A stretch of DNA of 64,000 nt from BPGX01 sp035405785 (GTDB lineage: Bacteria; Bacteroidota; Bacteroidia; B-17B0; Aurantibacillaceae), in assembly GCA_035405785.1 (NCBI GenBank), contig DAONJS010000001.1, positions 496,001-560,000 on the forward strand. Direction: 5' to 3'. Below, in pieces: positions 53,106 to 61,492 of the stretch. Under the pieces are notes generated by a model. The model was not told where the DNA came from and made no database searches. It saw nothing but the letters and a program-made list of their open reading frames with translations. Position 1 is the stretch's first letter, and each line of letters starts with the position of its first letter. Position numbers and translations under genes: made by a program.

Positions 53106-54071
53106 TTAAATTAAAAACTTCATCTGTTTAATCAATATCCATATTAACAAAGGCACGCCCCATATAGAAATTAATACATTTAGTGGCATTGAACCATTGA
53201 ATATCCATTGATTGATTAAATCTGTTAGAATAATAGAAATACTGCCGTATAAAAAAGTATGTTGAATCCATTGATAGATGTTGGCATTTTTATTAAGTAT
53301 TCTTACAAGAATAGGAATGCTCATTCCCACAAACGCAATAGGTCCGCAGTATGCAGTAATTATGCCAATTAAAACAGCAGTGATTATGATCAAATTCTTT
53401 TTTATTTTTTCAATATCAATACCCATTACTTTTGCCGATTCATCACCAGTGATGTAAATACTCAATGGTTTGGAATATCTCAAAATAATTATCAGTGAAA
53501 TTATACTAATGCCAAATAAAATTAATGATTGAATGAGATTTGTATTCTGAATATTCCCCATTGTCCATAGTGTGAAAAGTTTGAGTGCATGCTCTGTGCT
53601 TAAATAAGTCAGTATACTTTGTATAGCACTATACAATTGTGAAAGCATAAAACCAACTAAAAGAATAATAATAATTTGCGATGTTATTTGTAACATCAGT
53701 AATATAATCATTAAACCAACTAATGCTCCTGAAATGGAAAGTAAATTTAATTGCAAATGATAAATCAAAGGATAAGTTATTAAACCAGTTCCCATTATTC
53801 CAATAGATGTAAATAAAGATGAAGCACTACTTATGCCCAATACATAAGGTCCTGCCAATGGATTTCTAAATAATATCTGTAATATCAAACCACAAATTGC
53901 AATAATGCTACCTGTTGCTATACCTGTCAAAACCTTTGGTAATCGGAGTTCCAGCAATAATGTTTGGACATCAGATGTTTTAAATATATTTATTGAACCA
54001 CTCAATAAATTTGCAATAGAGAGTAAAATTAAAATGGATAATAAAAAGTATGTGTTAGAAAAGTATTTCAT
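53106..54071 (-). CDS. FecCD/BtuC-type ABC importer permease
   Basis: 321 residues with about nine hydrophobic helices. Family marks are LRLPKVLTGIATGSIIAICG near the N-terminus, RNPLAGPYVLGISS, and GPIAFVGMSIPILVRIL, the coupling region contacting the ATPase. It would import an iron-siderophore, heme or cobalamin-like ligand across the inner membrane. It overlaps the binding-protein gene by 4 bp. No ATP-binding subunit follows; the next gene downstream is convergent. Confidence 0.9.
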   Translation of the reverse strand: MKYFSNTYFLLSILILLSIANLLSGSINIFKTSDVQTLLLELRLPKVLTGIATGSIIAICGLILQILFRNPLAGPYVLGISSASSLFTSIGIMGTGLITYPLIYHLQLNLLSISGALVGLMIILLMLQITSQIIIILLVGFMLSQLYSAIQSILTYLSTEHALKLFTLWTMGNIQNTNLIQSLILFGISIISLIIILRYSKPLSIYITGDESAKVMGIDIEKIKKNLIIITAVLIGIITAYCGPIAFVGMSIPILVRILNKNANIYQWIQHTFLYGSISIILTDLINQWIFNGSMPLNVLISIWGVPLLIWILIKQMKFLI

Positions 54072-55159
54072 TTTTCAGGTAAAAGATAATAGTAGGTTAA
54101 TTCATTTTGATTTGAAAATAATTCAGGATGAAATATTTGTATTAAATCTTTCAATAATAAATTTGGCTGACAAATACCAGATTCGTAGTAATCATTATAG
54201 CCGTATAAATTTTTTCTTTTGTCATTATTAAAACATCTTTTTTCCTGAAATGCTTTGAATAATGAATATTTGGGAGTGGTGTTTTTCATTTGTTGCAATG
54301 TTTGAAAATGAAGTAAATTAATCCAGTAATCAGCATCTTTTGCGTATTTCAGCACATATTCAAATGAATATGGTTTGCTATTTTCATACTGATGAAAATC
54401 AAAAATATACTTGCCACCTGCATCTTTTATTAATTGAGAAATATAAGATTTATTTCCTGCAATATACCACACATCATTAAACATTACTTCTGTTAGCACC
54501 GATGGACGATTTTTTATAGTATCAGTCATTGCTTTTAAATAAAGATATTCTTTTTCAATTTCAGTAAATATCTTTTCAGCTAAAGAATCTTTTTGAATAA
54601 GACAAGCCATTAACTTAATCCATTCTGCTCTGCCAAGTGGATGTTGTTCTAAATAATCTAAATATAAAACGTGTTGTATTTGATGTGATTTTAAAATCTC
54701 TGATAATTTAGGATTATCAATGGGTGAATATGTAATTATCATTTCTGGTTTTGATAACAAAAGTGTTTCATAATTCCATTGTAAGTTTGGCAATACTTCA
54801 AAAACTTTTTTTTGAGATACTAAATTTTGAATTTCGCTATTAAAATAATACTTGCTATCATCAATAGAAACAATCAAATCCAATGCATTCAATAATTTTA
54901 ATTGATATACAGGTATAGTCCCTAAAACGGCTAATCTTTTGAATGGCTTATCAATATTGTAAAAAAGCGTATCATTATTACTTTGTATGACAAAAATTTT
55001 TGTAGAGGTTTTATTCTTAATAATACCAAAATGTTTGGCGTATTTAATTTTTATTTCATTATCTTTTTCATTAAATAAATCATTATTCTTTTGTTCAGTA
55101 GAACAAGATGTCAATATGATTAAAAAAATTAAACTATTAAAAAATAACTTGAAAAACAT
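54068..55159 (-). CDS. ABC importer substrate-binding lipoprotein (iron/cobalamin type)
   Basis: 363 residues with lipobox signal ending in LTSCSTEQ, then the two-lobe binding fold: RLAVLGTIPVYQLKLLNALD, LLLSKPEMIITYSP, HVLYLDYLEQHPLGRAEWIKLMA and the long connecting helix. This resembles BtuF/FhuD-type proteins. The ligand cannot be read from sequence. The gene overlaps the kinase gene upstream by 23 bp and the permease by 4 bp, so the three are one operon. Confidence 0.87.
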   Translation of the reverse strand: MFFKLFFNSLIFLIILTSCSTEQKNNDLFNEKDNEIKIKYAKHFGIIKNKTSTKIFVIQSNNDTLFYNIDKPFKRLAVLGTIPVYQLKLLNALDLIVSIDDSKYYFNSEIQNLVSQKKVFEVLPNLQWNYETLLLSKPEMIITYSPIDNPKLSEILKSHQIQHVLYLDYLEQHPLGRAEWIKLMACLIQKDSLAEKIFTEIEKEYLYLKAMTDTIKNRPSVLTEVMFNDVWYIAGNKSYISQLIKDAGGKYIFDFHQYENSKPYSFEYVLKYAKDADYWINLLHFQTLQQMKNTTPKYSLFKAFQEKRCFNNDKRKNLYGYNDYYESGICQPNLLLKDLIQIFHPELFSNQNELTYYYLLPEK

Positions 55160-56081
55160 TGAATTGATTATTTTTTACAAAAACATTGATTTGAAATTGA
55201 TGTAAGTTTGCTATTTCTTTTACTAAATATAAACCAAGTCCCGTGCCTTTAATTCCTTTGTTTTCAGCAGAAGGATTTCTATAAAAAATTTCAAAAATCT
55301 TTTCTTTTTCATCATTTGATATAAGAATACCATCATTAATTACTTCTAGAATTTTTTGATTGTTTTTTGAATATAAATGTATTTCAATTGTTTTATCTGA
55401 ATACTTTACAGCATTACTCAATAAGTTTTGAATCATTAATTGTATGAGTTGTTCATCTGCATTGATGTCAATATTTTTTTCAATAAAAGTTGATATTGAT
55501 TTTTGTTCATTATATGAAATTATCCATTTTTCTAATTTTTCTGATAAATGGATAGATTGTTTATTCAAAACATATTTGCCATTAGAAATTTTATTTGAAA
55601 TTAAAAGTTGTTCTACAAGTAGTTGCAGTCGTTTTAATTCATCCAGAGATTTTTTTGTAAGTAAATTTTTTTGTTCGTCATTGATTTTAGAATTTTGTAA
55701 AATAGTTTGCAGGTTAAGTTGAATAACACTCAATGGGGTTTTAATTTCGTGAGGCAATGAAAGTAAAAAATTAGTTTGTTGTGCATTGATTTCAGATTCT
55801 TTTTGGTATACTTTATATACTTTGTAAAATCCAAAAAGGATTAAAATTAAAAATACAGTTCCTTCGCCTACTATCATTACAATTTTCCATTTTTGTTGTT
55901 GTTTAATTTGAGTTTCTATTTTTTCAAAAACTGCTTTATCAGAAATATTCAATGCTTGTAATTGTTTTTCTTTTTCAAATAATTGATGATGAACTTTTAC
56001 TAATAAAATTTCCCACCATAAAAATTGAAATAAAATGTAAGCAAAAAGCAAATACAAAATATTTTTTTTATTCCATTTCAT
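55137..56081 (-). CDS. Membrane sensor histidine kinase at the head of the ABC importer operon
   Basis: 314 residues from the ATG at 56081, chosen because the first membrane helix (NILYLLFAYILFQFLWW) then follows at once. A second helix (KIVMIVGEGTVFLILILFGF) closes a short periplasmic loop of about 50 residues. HisKA has FLLSLPHEIKTPLSVIQ with the phospho-acceptor histidine; the ATPase domain has QNLLSNAVKYS and GTGLGLYLVKEIA. No response regulator is encoded nearby. Gene overlap suggests it senses ligand status for the importer. Confidence 0.85.
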   Translation of the reverse strand: MKWNKKNILYLLFAYILFQFLWWEILLVKVHHQLFEKEKQLQALNISDKAVFEKIETQIKQQQKWKIVMIVGEGTVFLILILFGFYKVYKVYQKESEINAQQTNFLLSLPHEIKTPLSVIQLNLQTILQNSKINDEQKNLLTKKSLDELKRLQLLVEQLLISNKISNGKYVLNKQSIHLSEKLEKWIISYNEQKSISTFIEKNIDINADEQLIQLMIQNLLSNAVKYSDKTIEIHLYSKNNQKILEVINDGILISNDEKEKIFEIFYRNPSAENKGIKGTGLGLYLVKEIANLHQFQINVFVKNNQFNVFQVIF

Positions 56082-56212
56082 CTGGGCTGTAAAAATAGAG
56101 AATATATTTTGTGATTTAAGTATTTGAAATTTCTGAAACGAGAGTTTTTGCACATTTAAAATATATTTACTTAATTTAGCCGCAATAATTTTTTCATTTT
56201 TACTTAATATAA

Positions 56213-57367
56213 ATGAATTTAAAGGAACTATACCAAAAAGCCATTAATTTAGAGTTTCTTAATCAAGACGAAGCATTATATTTGTATTACAATGCTCCCC
56301 TTTCTGAATTGATGAATGTTGCACACACTATTAGAAATATCAAAAAAAATAATTCCCCTTATGTAACATGGATTATTGATAGAAATGTTAATACTACCAA
56401 TGTTTGTGTAGCCAATTGTAAGTTTTGTAACTTTTACAGAATACCCGGGCATCCTGAATCTTATATTACAGATATTGAAACCTACAAAAGAAAAATTCAG
56501 GAAACATTTGATTTAGGTGGTGAACAATTATTACTACAAGGTGGTCATCATCCGGAACTTGGATTAGATTATTATTACAATTTATTCAAAGAATTAAAAC
56601 GACTTTTCCCAAAATTAAAATTACATGCATTAGGACCTCCTGAAATTGTTCATATTTCTCAATTAGGTAACTATACTTATGAATATGTTTTATCTAAATT
56701 GATTGAAGCGGGTATGGATAGTATTCCAGGCCCTGGTGCTGAAATTTTAAATGATAGAGTAAGAAGAATTATTTCTAATGGAAAATGTTCAGGGCAAGAA
56801 TGGTTAGATGTTATGCGTGTAGCACATAAACTTGGCCTTACTACTACTGCTACTATGATGTTTGGACATATTGAAACTATTGAGGAAAGAATTGAACATT
56901 TACTACTTATTCGGCAGGTTCAATCAGAAAAACCAGAAAATTCAAAAGGATTTATTGCTTTTATTCCATGGCCATATCAAGATGAAGGCACACTTTTAAA
57001 CAAAGTAAGAAAAATTAAAAATACAGTTACTGCCGATGAGTATATCAGAATGATTGCACTTTCCAGAATTTTACTTCCAAATATTGAAAACATTCAGGCC
57101 TCATGGCTAACTGTGGGTAAACAAACGGCACAGTTATGCTTATATGCAGGTGCCAATGATTTTGGAAGCATAATGATAGAAGAAAATGTAGTCAGTGCGG
57201 CTGGTGCTGATTATCATTTTGATGCAAATTCTATTCAGCAGGCCATAAAAGAAGCAGGATTTATCCCAATGCTCAGAAATCAACAATATGAGAAGAGAGA
57301 TTTGCCGGAAATACTTATTAAATCAAACAATTTAGAAAAATTTAATCAAACCATTTTAACAGAATAA
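56213..57367 (+). CDS. mqnC: MqnC, cyclic dehypoxanthinyl futalosine synthase
   Basis: 384-residue radical-SAM enzyme of the futalosine route to menaquinone. The cluster motif is TTNVCVANCKFCNFYR with Cys65, Cys69 and Cys72. YVTWIIDRNVN, LLQGGHHPELGLDYY and GPGAEILNDRVRRIIS are characteristic of MqnC, separating it from MqnE and CofH. It shows that this organism makes menaquinone by the futalosine pathway, at least in part. The other mqn genes are not in the window. Confidence 0.94.
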   Translation: MNLKELYQKAINLEFLNQDEALYLYYNAPLSELMNVAHTIRNIKKNNSPYVTWIIDRNVNTTNVCVANCKFCNFYRIPGHPESYITDIETYKRKIQETFDLGGEQLLLQGGHHPELGLDYYYNLFKELKRLFPKLKLHALGPPEIVHISQLGNYTYEYVLSKLIEAGMDSIPGPGAEILNDRVRRIISNGKCSGQEWLDVMRVAHKLGLTTTATMMFGHIETIEERIEHLLLIRQVQSEKPENSKGFIAFIPWPYQDEGTLLNKVRKIKNTVTADEYIRMIALSRILLPNIENIQASWLTVGKQTAQLCLYAGANDFGSIMIEENVVSAAGADYHFDANSIQQAIKEAGFIPMLRNQQYEKRDLPEILIKSNNLEKFNQTILTE

Positions 57368-57374
57368 AACAACC

Positions 57375-57401
57375 AAATTTTATATAATTCGTATAAAATT
57401 T
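57375..57401 (+). terminator. AT-rich hairpin between mqnC and porP
   Basis: AAATTTTATA and TATAAAATTT form a 10-bp perfect stem with a 7-base loop, 8 bp after the mqnC stop. It has no GC pairs, so its terminator strength is doubtful; it could also be a regulatory site just upstream of the porP -33 element. Confidence 0.4.
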
Positions 57402-57409
57402 AAATATTT

Positions 57410-57441
57410 TTTGCATATAAGAATTTTACTACTTACTTTTG
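57410..57441 (+). promoter_or_regulatory. Consensus promoter of the porP-gldJ pair (TTTG-N20-TACTTTTG)
   Basis: An exact TTTG (57410-57413) and TACTTTTG (57434-57441), which matches TAnnTTTG, are 20 bp apart. The -7 box ends 19 bp before the porP ATG. One of the two cleanest Bacteroidetes-type promoters seen here. Confidence 0.75.
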
Positions 57442-57460
57442 TAACTCAAAAATTGAATGT

Positions 57461-58414
57461 ATGGGCAATAAAAAATTTATATTATTTTTAATAAGTATAG
57501 TGATATCTACTACTGACCTTGTGTATTCACAAGATCCACAATTCACACAATTTTATGCCAATCCCTTATATTTAAATCCTGCTTTTGCAGGAACAGCAAG
57601 ATGTGCTCGTATTACCTTTAATTATAGAAATCAATGGCCAAATTTGAGCGGTACTTATGTTACTTATTCAGCAGGTTACGATCAACATTTTGATGCTTTA
57701 GCAGGTGGTGTAGGAATTTTAGTTTTAACAGATGATCAGGCAAAAGGTACTCTAAAAACTGTTTCTGCAAGTGGAATTTATTCTTATCATTTACCAGTAA
57801 ATCGCCATTTTTCATTAAAAATGGGGCTTCAGGCAACTTATTTTCAAAAGCAATTAGATAAAACCAAACTTCATTTTGGTGATATGATTGATCCAAGAAG
57901 AGGGTTTGTATGGAATACTATGGAAGCGGTTCCTAATCAAAATAAAAGTAATTTAGATTTTGCTGCCGGAATTTTAGGATATAGCAAAAATTATTTTATT
58001 GGATTTGCCGCTCATCACCTTACTCAGCCAGATGAAGGGTTATTAGGCGTTGCAAAATTACCAATGAAATTTACAGGACATGCAGGGGCTATTATTAACC
58101 TTGAAAAAGGTGGTGGTAGTTATATATCACCCAATGTTTTGTTTCAGGCACAACAAAAATTTCAACAGCTTAATTTAGGATTGTATTATGTTAATGATGT
58201 TTTTGTTGCTGGTTTATGGTACAGAAATTCCGATGCGGTAATAGCATTAATTGGATTACAAAATAAAAATTTTAAATTTGGATATAGCTATGATGTTACT
58301 ATATCAAAATTAGCAAGTAATACTGCTGGTTCTCATGAACTCTCTTTACAAATTCAATTTGAATGTAAGCCAAAGAAAAAGAAATACAGAACAATTAGTT
58401 GTCCTTCTTTCTAA
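57461..58414 (+). CDS. PorP/SprF-family outer-membrane protein of the T9SS
   Basis: 317 residues. A signal peptide (about 1-25, DLVYSQ) is followed by the typical start DPQFTQFYANPLYLNPAFAGT and a beta-barrel with YRNQWPNLSGTYVTYSAGYDQ and the GFAAHHLTQPDEGLLG block. PorP/SprF proteins sit in the outer membrane and help secretion of, or attach, T9SS type B substrates; several such substrates are encoded in this window. The family has many paralogues per genome, so the exact role is uncertain. gldJ follows after 78 bp. Confidence 0.9.
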   Translation: MGNKKFILFLISIVISTTDLVYSQDPQFTQFYANPLYLNPAFAGTARCARITFNYRNQWPNLSGTYVTYSAGYDQHFDALAGGVGILVLTDDQAKGTLKTVSASGIYSYHLPVNRHFSLKMGLQATYFQKQLDKTKLHFGDMIDPRRGFVWNTMEAVPNQNKSNLDFAAGILGYSKNYFIGFAAHHLTQPDEGLLGVAKLPMKFTGHAGAIINLEKGGGSYISPNVLFQAQQKFQQLNLGLYYVNDVFVAGLWYRNSDAVIALIGLQNKNFKFGYSYDVTISKLASNTAGSHELSLQIQFECKPKKKKYRTISCPSF

Positions 58415-58492
58415 AAAATCTTGTAACATTTAAAAAACATATACATTATATTATTGAAAAATTACATAAATTTACACCCAAAAAATAAAGCA

Positions 58493-60163
58493 ATGAAAAA
58501 AATAATTAGTCCAAACAAACAGTGGTTAACCCTTTTATTAACAGCACTTTTTATTTCCTGTGCTAAAGAAAGATCACCAGTTACAGGTTGGGCATACAAC
58601 GACCCCAGTAATGGAGGTTTTGAAAAAGTGCCTTATGAAGAACAAGAAACAGGTCCTGGTTTAGTCCTTATTGAAGGCGGAACATTTACTATGGGCAGAA
58701 CAGAACAAGATGTACCTTTTGACTGGAACAATGTGCCTCGCAGAGTAACTGTTTCTTCATTTTACATGGATGAAACTGAAGTAAGTAATTTCTCATATTT
58801 AGAGTATTTGTATTGGACTGCTAGAGTTTTTGGTCCTACTTTCCCTGATATTTATTACAAAGCATTGCCAGATACATTAGTATGGAGAGAAAAATTAGCA
58901 TACAACGAACCTTATGTAGAGTATTATTTGAGACATCCTGCATATAGAGATTATCCTGTTGTAGGCGTAAACTGGTTACAAGCCAATGATTTTTGTGCAT
59001 GGCGTACAGACAGAGTGAATGAGTTTATTTTAATTCGTGAAGGTTTATTAGAACATACTCCTAACCCTACTGATCAAGATTATTTTAGTACGGAAGCTTA
59101 TTTATCAGGCAAATGGCAAGGACAACTTTTACAAAAATTACCTTCTTATGATGAAAACAATCCAGAAAGAGATGTGCGTATGGAAGATGGGATATTTTTA
59201 CCAAAATATCGCCTGCCGACCGAAGCAGAATGGGAATTTGCCGCTTATGGGTTGATTGGTAATACAATTGGTGAAAGAATTACAGATAGAAGAATCTACC
59301 CATGGAATGGACATGGTGTGAGAAATTCTGATGATAATTTTATTGGGCAAATGATGGGTAATTTTGTAAGAGGTGCGGGCGATTATATGGGTGTGGCTGG
59401 TTATCTAAACGATGCTGGAGATATTACCACTCCTGTATATTCTTACTGGCCAAATGATTATGGTTTGTATAACATGGCTGGTAATGTGGCTGAATGGGTA
59501 ATGGATGTATATAGACCAAATACCTTGCAAGATGCTGATGAATTTAGACCATTCAGAGGTAATGTATTTGTAACACAAAAAAGAGATAGTGCAACCTTGG
59601 TGGGTGGTTTAGGTGGAGAAATATTAGTCAATACTGACGGACCTGTTTATCAAAAATTCAAACACAAAGTTAATCCACCTACTCCTCATGGGGGAAGCAG
59701 CGAAACTCAAGAAGTTGAAGATAGTGTTTTGACGGTACTGACTAATGATCCTTACGGAAATAGCAATGCAACTCCAGAAGGTAAATCTAATATCCCAGGT
59801 AGAGTTCTTTGGAGAGAAGTATCAAGTGCAGTGCCTTCAGATAATTTGGATGAAAGAAGAAACTATAAAACGGCTGACTATATTAACTATATGGATGGTG
59901 ATATTTATAGTTCTATTTATTGGGGATCTGATGATGTAGAGGGAACATTACAAGAAAAGGGAGATAAGTTAATGTATGAATATGCTAAAACATCTTTAAT
60001 AAATGATAAAGCAAGGGTGATTAAAGGTGGAAGTTGGAGCGACCGAGCATATTATATGAGTCCTGGTGTGAGAAGATTTTTAGACCAAAGGCAATCAACT
60101 GCTTGGTTAGGTTTTAGATGTGCAATGACAAGAGTGGGTAGTCCAAGAGGATTAGGAAAATAA
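58493..60163 (+). CDS. gldJ: Gliding motility lipoprotein GldJ
   Basis: 556 residues from the ATG at 58493; an in-frame TTG at 58454 is rejected. The lipoprotein signal ends at LFISCAKERS. The formylglycine-generating-enzyme-like domain starts with EQETGPGLVLIEGGTFTMG and DWNNVPRRVTV, then MDETEVSNFSYLEYL, GVNWLQANDFCAWRT, LPTEAEWEFAAYG, GLYNMAGNVAEWV and the C-terminal WLGFRCAMTRVG. The GWAYNDPSNGGF lead-in and EQETGPG favour GldJ over its paralogue GldK. GldJ stabilises the gliding/T9SS machinery. No gldK-L-M-N genes follow. Confidence 0.9.
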   Translation: MKKIISPNKQWLTLLLTALFISCAKERSPVTGWAYNDPSNGGFEKVPYEEQETGPGLVLIEGGTFTMGRTEQDVPFDWNNVPRRVTVSSFYMDETEVSNFSYLEYLYWTARVFGPTFPDIYYKALPDTLVWREKLAYNEPYVEYYLRHPAYRDYPVVGVNWLQANDFCAWRTDRVNEFILIREGLLEHTPNPTDQDYFSTEAYLSGKWQGQLLQKLPSYDENNPERDVRMEDGIFLPKYRLPTEAEWEFAAYGLIGNTIGERITDRRIYPWNGHGVRNSDDNFIGQMMGNFVRGAGDYMGVAGYLNDAGDITTPVYSYWPNDYGLYNMAGNVAEWVMDVYRPNTLQDADEFRPFRGNVFVTQKRDSATLVGGLGGEILVNTDGPVYQKFKHKVNPPTPHGGSSETQEVEDSVLTVLTNDPYGNSNATPEGKSNIPGRVLWREVSSAVPSDNLDERRNYKTADYINYMDGDIYSSIYWGSDDVEGTLQEKGDKLMYEYAKTSLINDKARVIKGGSWSDRAYYMSPGVRRFLDQRQSTAWLGFRCAMTRVGSPRGLGK

Positions 60164-60183
60164 AGAGTTTAAACTAATAAATT

Positions 60184-60217
60184 AAAGGCATATCTATGTG
60201 TAAGTAGATATGCCTTT
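60184..60217 (+). terminator. Intrinsic terminator after gldJ
   Basis: AAAGGCATATCTA and TAGATATGCCTTT form a 13-bp perfect stem with an 8-base loop, followed by a run of T. It lies 20 bp after the gldJ stop and faces the convergent gene ending at 60239. Confidence 0.9.
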
Positions 60218-60238
60218 TTTTGTTTTAAATTTAGAATA

Positions 60239-60814
60239 TTATTCTTTCAATAAATTGCTTTTTGAGATGTATTCATTGATGAGTTTAAATAAAATATGAG
60301 GGCTTGTTTTTCGCCACTGAACATTATTGAGAATTTCAGACCAAAATAAATAATAAAACAATCTTTCATTTTTCATTTCATCTAAAACATGTTGCCTGAA
60401 ATTAACAAGCACAATCCACCCATCTTCAATATCTTCTTTCCATTCCTGATAATAGGAATCATCTGATGAATGAAAATTAAAAACATTTTCGCCTATTAAA
60501 ATGAAGTATTTTATTCCATGAAAAATTAGTTCATCAATGACTTCTCGTTTAAGAAACATTATATCATTATGTAAAGTATCATTCCATTCGCCTAATAATT
60601 CTATTATTGCAAAGTTTTTAGAATAATCAGAAAATAATATCTTTATGTATAAGGTTTCACTTCCTATGTAATCCCATTGTGGATGAATATAAAAATTGTA
60701 AATGGTATTGGTATATTCAAATTGAGAATATGTTCTGCCAAAAAATGGCGAATTGCTATCCTCTTCCGCTTTATATAAATGTCGCCAGTTATAGAATGGT
60801 TCAATATTATGCAT
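60239..60814 (-). CDS. Conserved hypothetical protein of Bacteroidota (191 residues)
   Basis: A soluble protein rich in aromatic and acidic residues, beginning MHNIEPFYNWRHLYKAEED and including SQFEYTNTIYNFYIHPQWD, AIIELLGEWNDTLHNDI, FLKREVIDELI and DDSYYQEWKEDIEDGWIVLVNF. I recall close relatives of this sequence in many Bacteroidota genomes but know of no function. No catalytic motif, signal or membrane segment is evident. It follows the thioredoxin-like gene by 2 bp and is probably co-transcribed with it. Confidence 0.75.
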   Translation of the reverse strand: MHNIEPFYNWRHLYKAEEDSNSPFFGRTYSQFEYTNTIYNFYIHPQWDYIGSETLYIKILFSDYSKNFAIIELLGEWNDTLHNDIMFLKREVIDELIFHGIKYFILIGENVFNFHSSDDSYYQEWKEDIEDGWIVLVNFRQHVLDEMKNERLFYYLFWSEILNNVQWRKTSPHILFKLINEYISKSNLLKE

Positions 60815-60816
60815 TT

Positions 60817-61311
60817 TTATTCTAACATTTCTTTTATGTGAAATAGTTCATCTTCAAAATTGGTTTCGTCTATAAATGTACCTTTGTGTGTTTCAATAAT
60901 TTTACCATTTTTAATTATATAGGTTGTAGGAAAACTCTGTATTCCTATACTTTGTAATGATTCAGTAGATATCAAAAAATTCAAACTATCTAAATGAAAT
61001 CTCTTTTTAAGTGATAAAATTTTTTCTGGTGATTCATCAGAAATAAAGTATAGAGATGTGAATCTGAAAAGTGAATAATTTTTTTGAAATAATTTTATTT
61101 CTTGGACACAAGGAGCACACCGTGTTTGAAAAAAAATTATGATGGATGATTTTAAAGTTGATGGATTGATGTTTATCTTTTTATTGTTTAATGTTTTCAA
61201 AGAAAGTTCTTCAAACTTTATATCAGGTGTATAAAAAATAATTTGATATGCTCTGTATCCTGAATAAATGGCTATGAGAATTAGTATTGCAAATAATATT
61301 TTATATTTCAT
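60817..61311 (-). CDS. Membrane-anchored thioredoxin-like protein (TlpA/ResA type)
   Basis: 164 residues: one N-terminal membrane helix (about 4-20), then a thioredoxin fold with the active site FFQTRCAPCVQEIKLFQK (CAPC) and the cis-proline loop SFPTTYII. It faces the periplasm and probably reduces disulfides in cytochrome maturation or envelope proteins. The helix is uncleaved by appearance. It heads a two-gene operon with the conserved hypothetical downstream. Confidence 0.83.
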   Translation of the reverse strand: MKYKILFAILILIAIYSGYRAYQIIFYTPDIKFEELSLKTLNNKKININPSTLKSSIIIFFQTRCAPCVQEIKLFQKNYSLFRFTSLYFISDESPEKILSLKKRFHLDSLNFLISTESLQSIGIQSFPTTYIIKNGKIIETHKGTFIDETNFEDELFHIKEMLE

Positions 61312-61338
61312 CTGAATTTAATTTTGTTTTTTAGATAG

Positions 61339-61415
61339 ATGGAAGTTTATGATTGAGAACTTTTGATGAAAGATAATTCTTTTTTTGCATATTCGTAATG
61401 ATATTCATTTCATTT
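61339..61415 (+). repeat. Copy 2 of the ~80-bp repeated leader (first copy at 49276-49356)
   Basis: ATGGAAGTTTATGATTGAGA... (61339-61362) and TTCGTAATGATATTCATTTC... (61392-61415) correspond to the two blocks upstream of nnr, in the same order and strand relative to the following gene. It lies in the divergent gap between the thioredoxin-like gene and mtgA. Confidence 0.65.
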
Positions 61416-61453
61416 TATTCAAAATATATTGTTGAAAAAACTTTATGAATGGC

Positions 61454-61485
61454 TTTGAAAGGAGGCAAATTTACAAATACATTTG
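61454..61485 (+). promoter_or_regulatory. Consensus promoter of the mtgA operon (TTTG-N20-TACATTTG)
   Basis: An exact TTTG (61454-61457) and TACATTTG (61478-61485) are 20 bp apart. The expected transcription start is about 61490, just before the ATG at 61493, so the mRNA would be nearly leaderless. An upstream in-frame ATG at 61445 lies before the promoter. Confidence 0.6.
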
Positions 61486-61492
61486 CGAGCAA

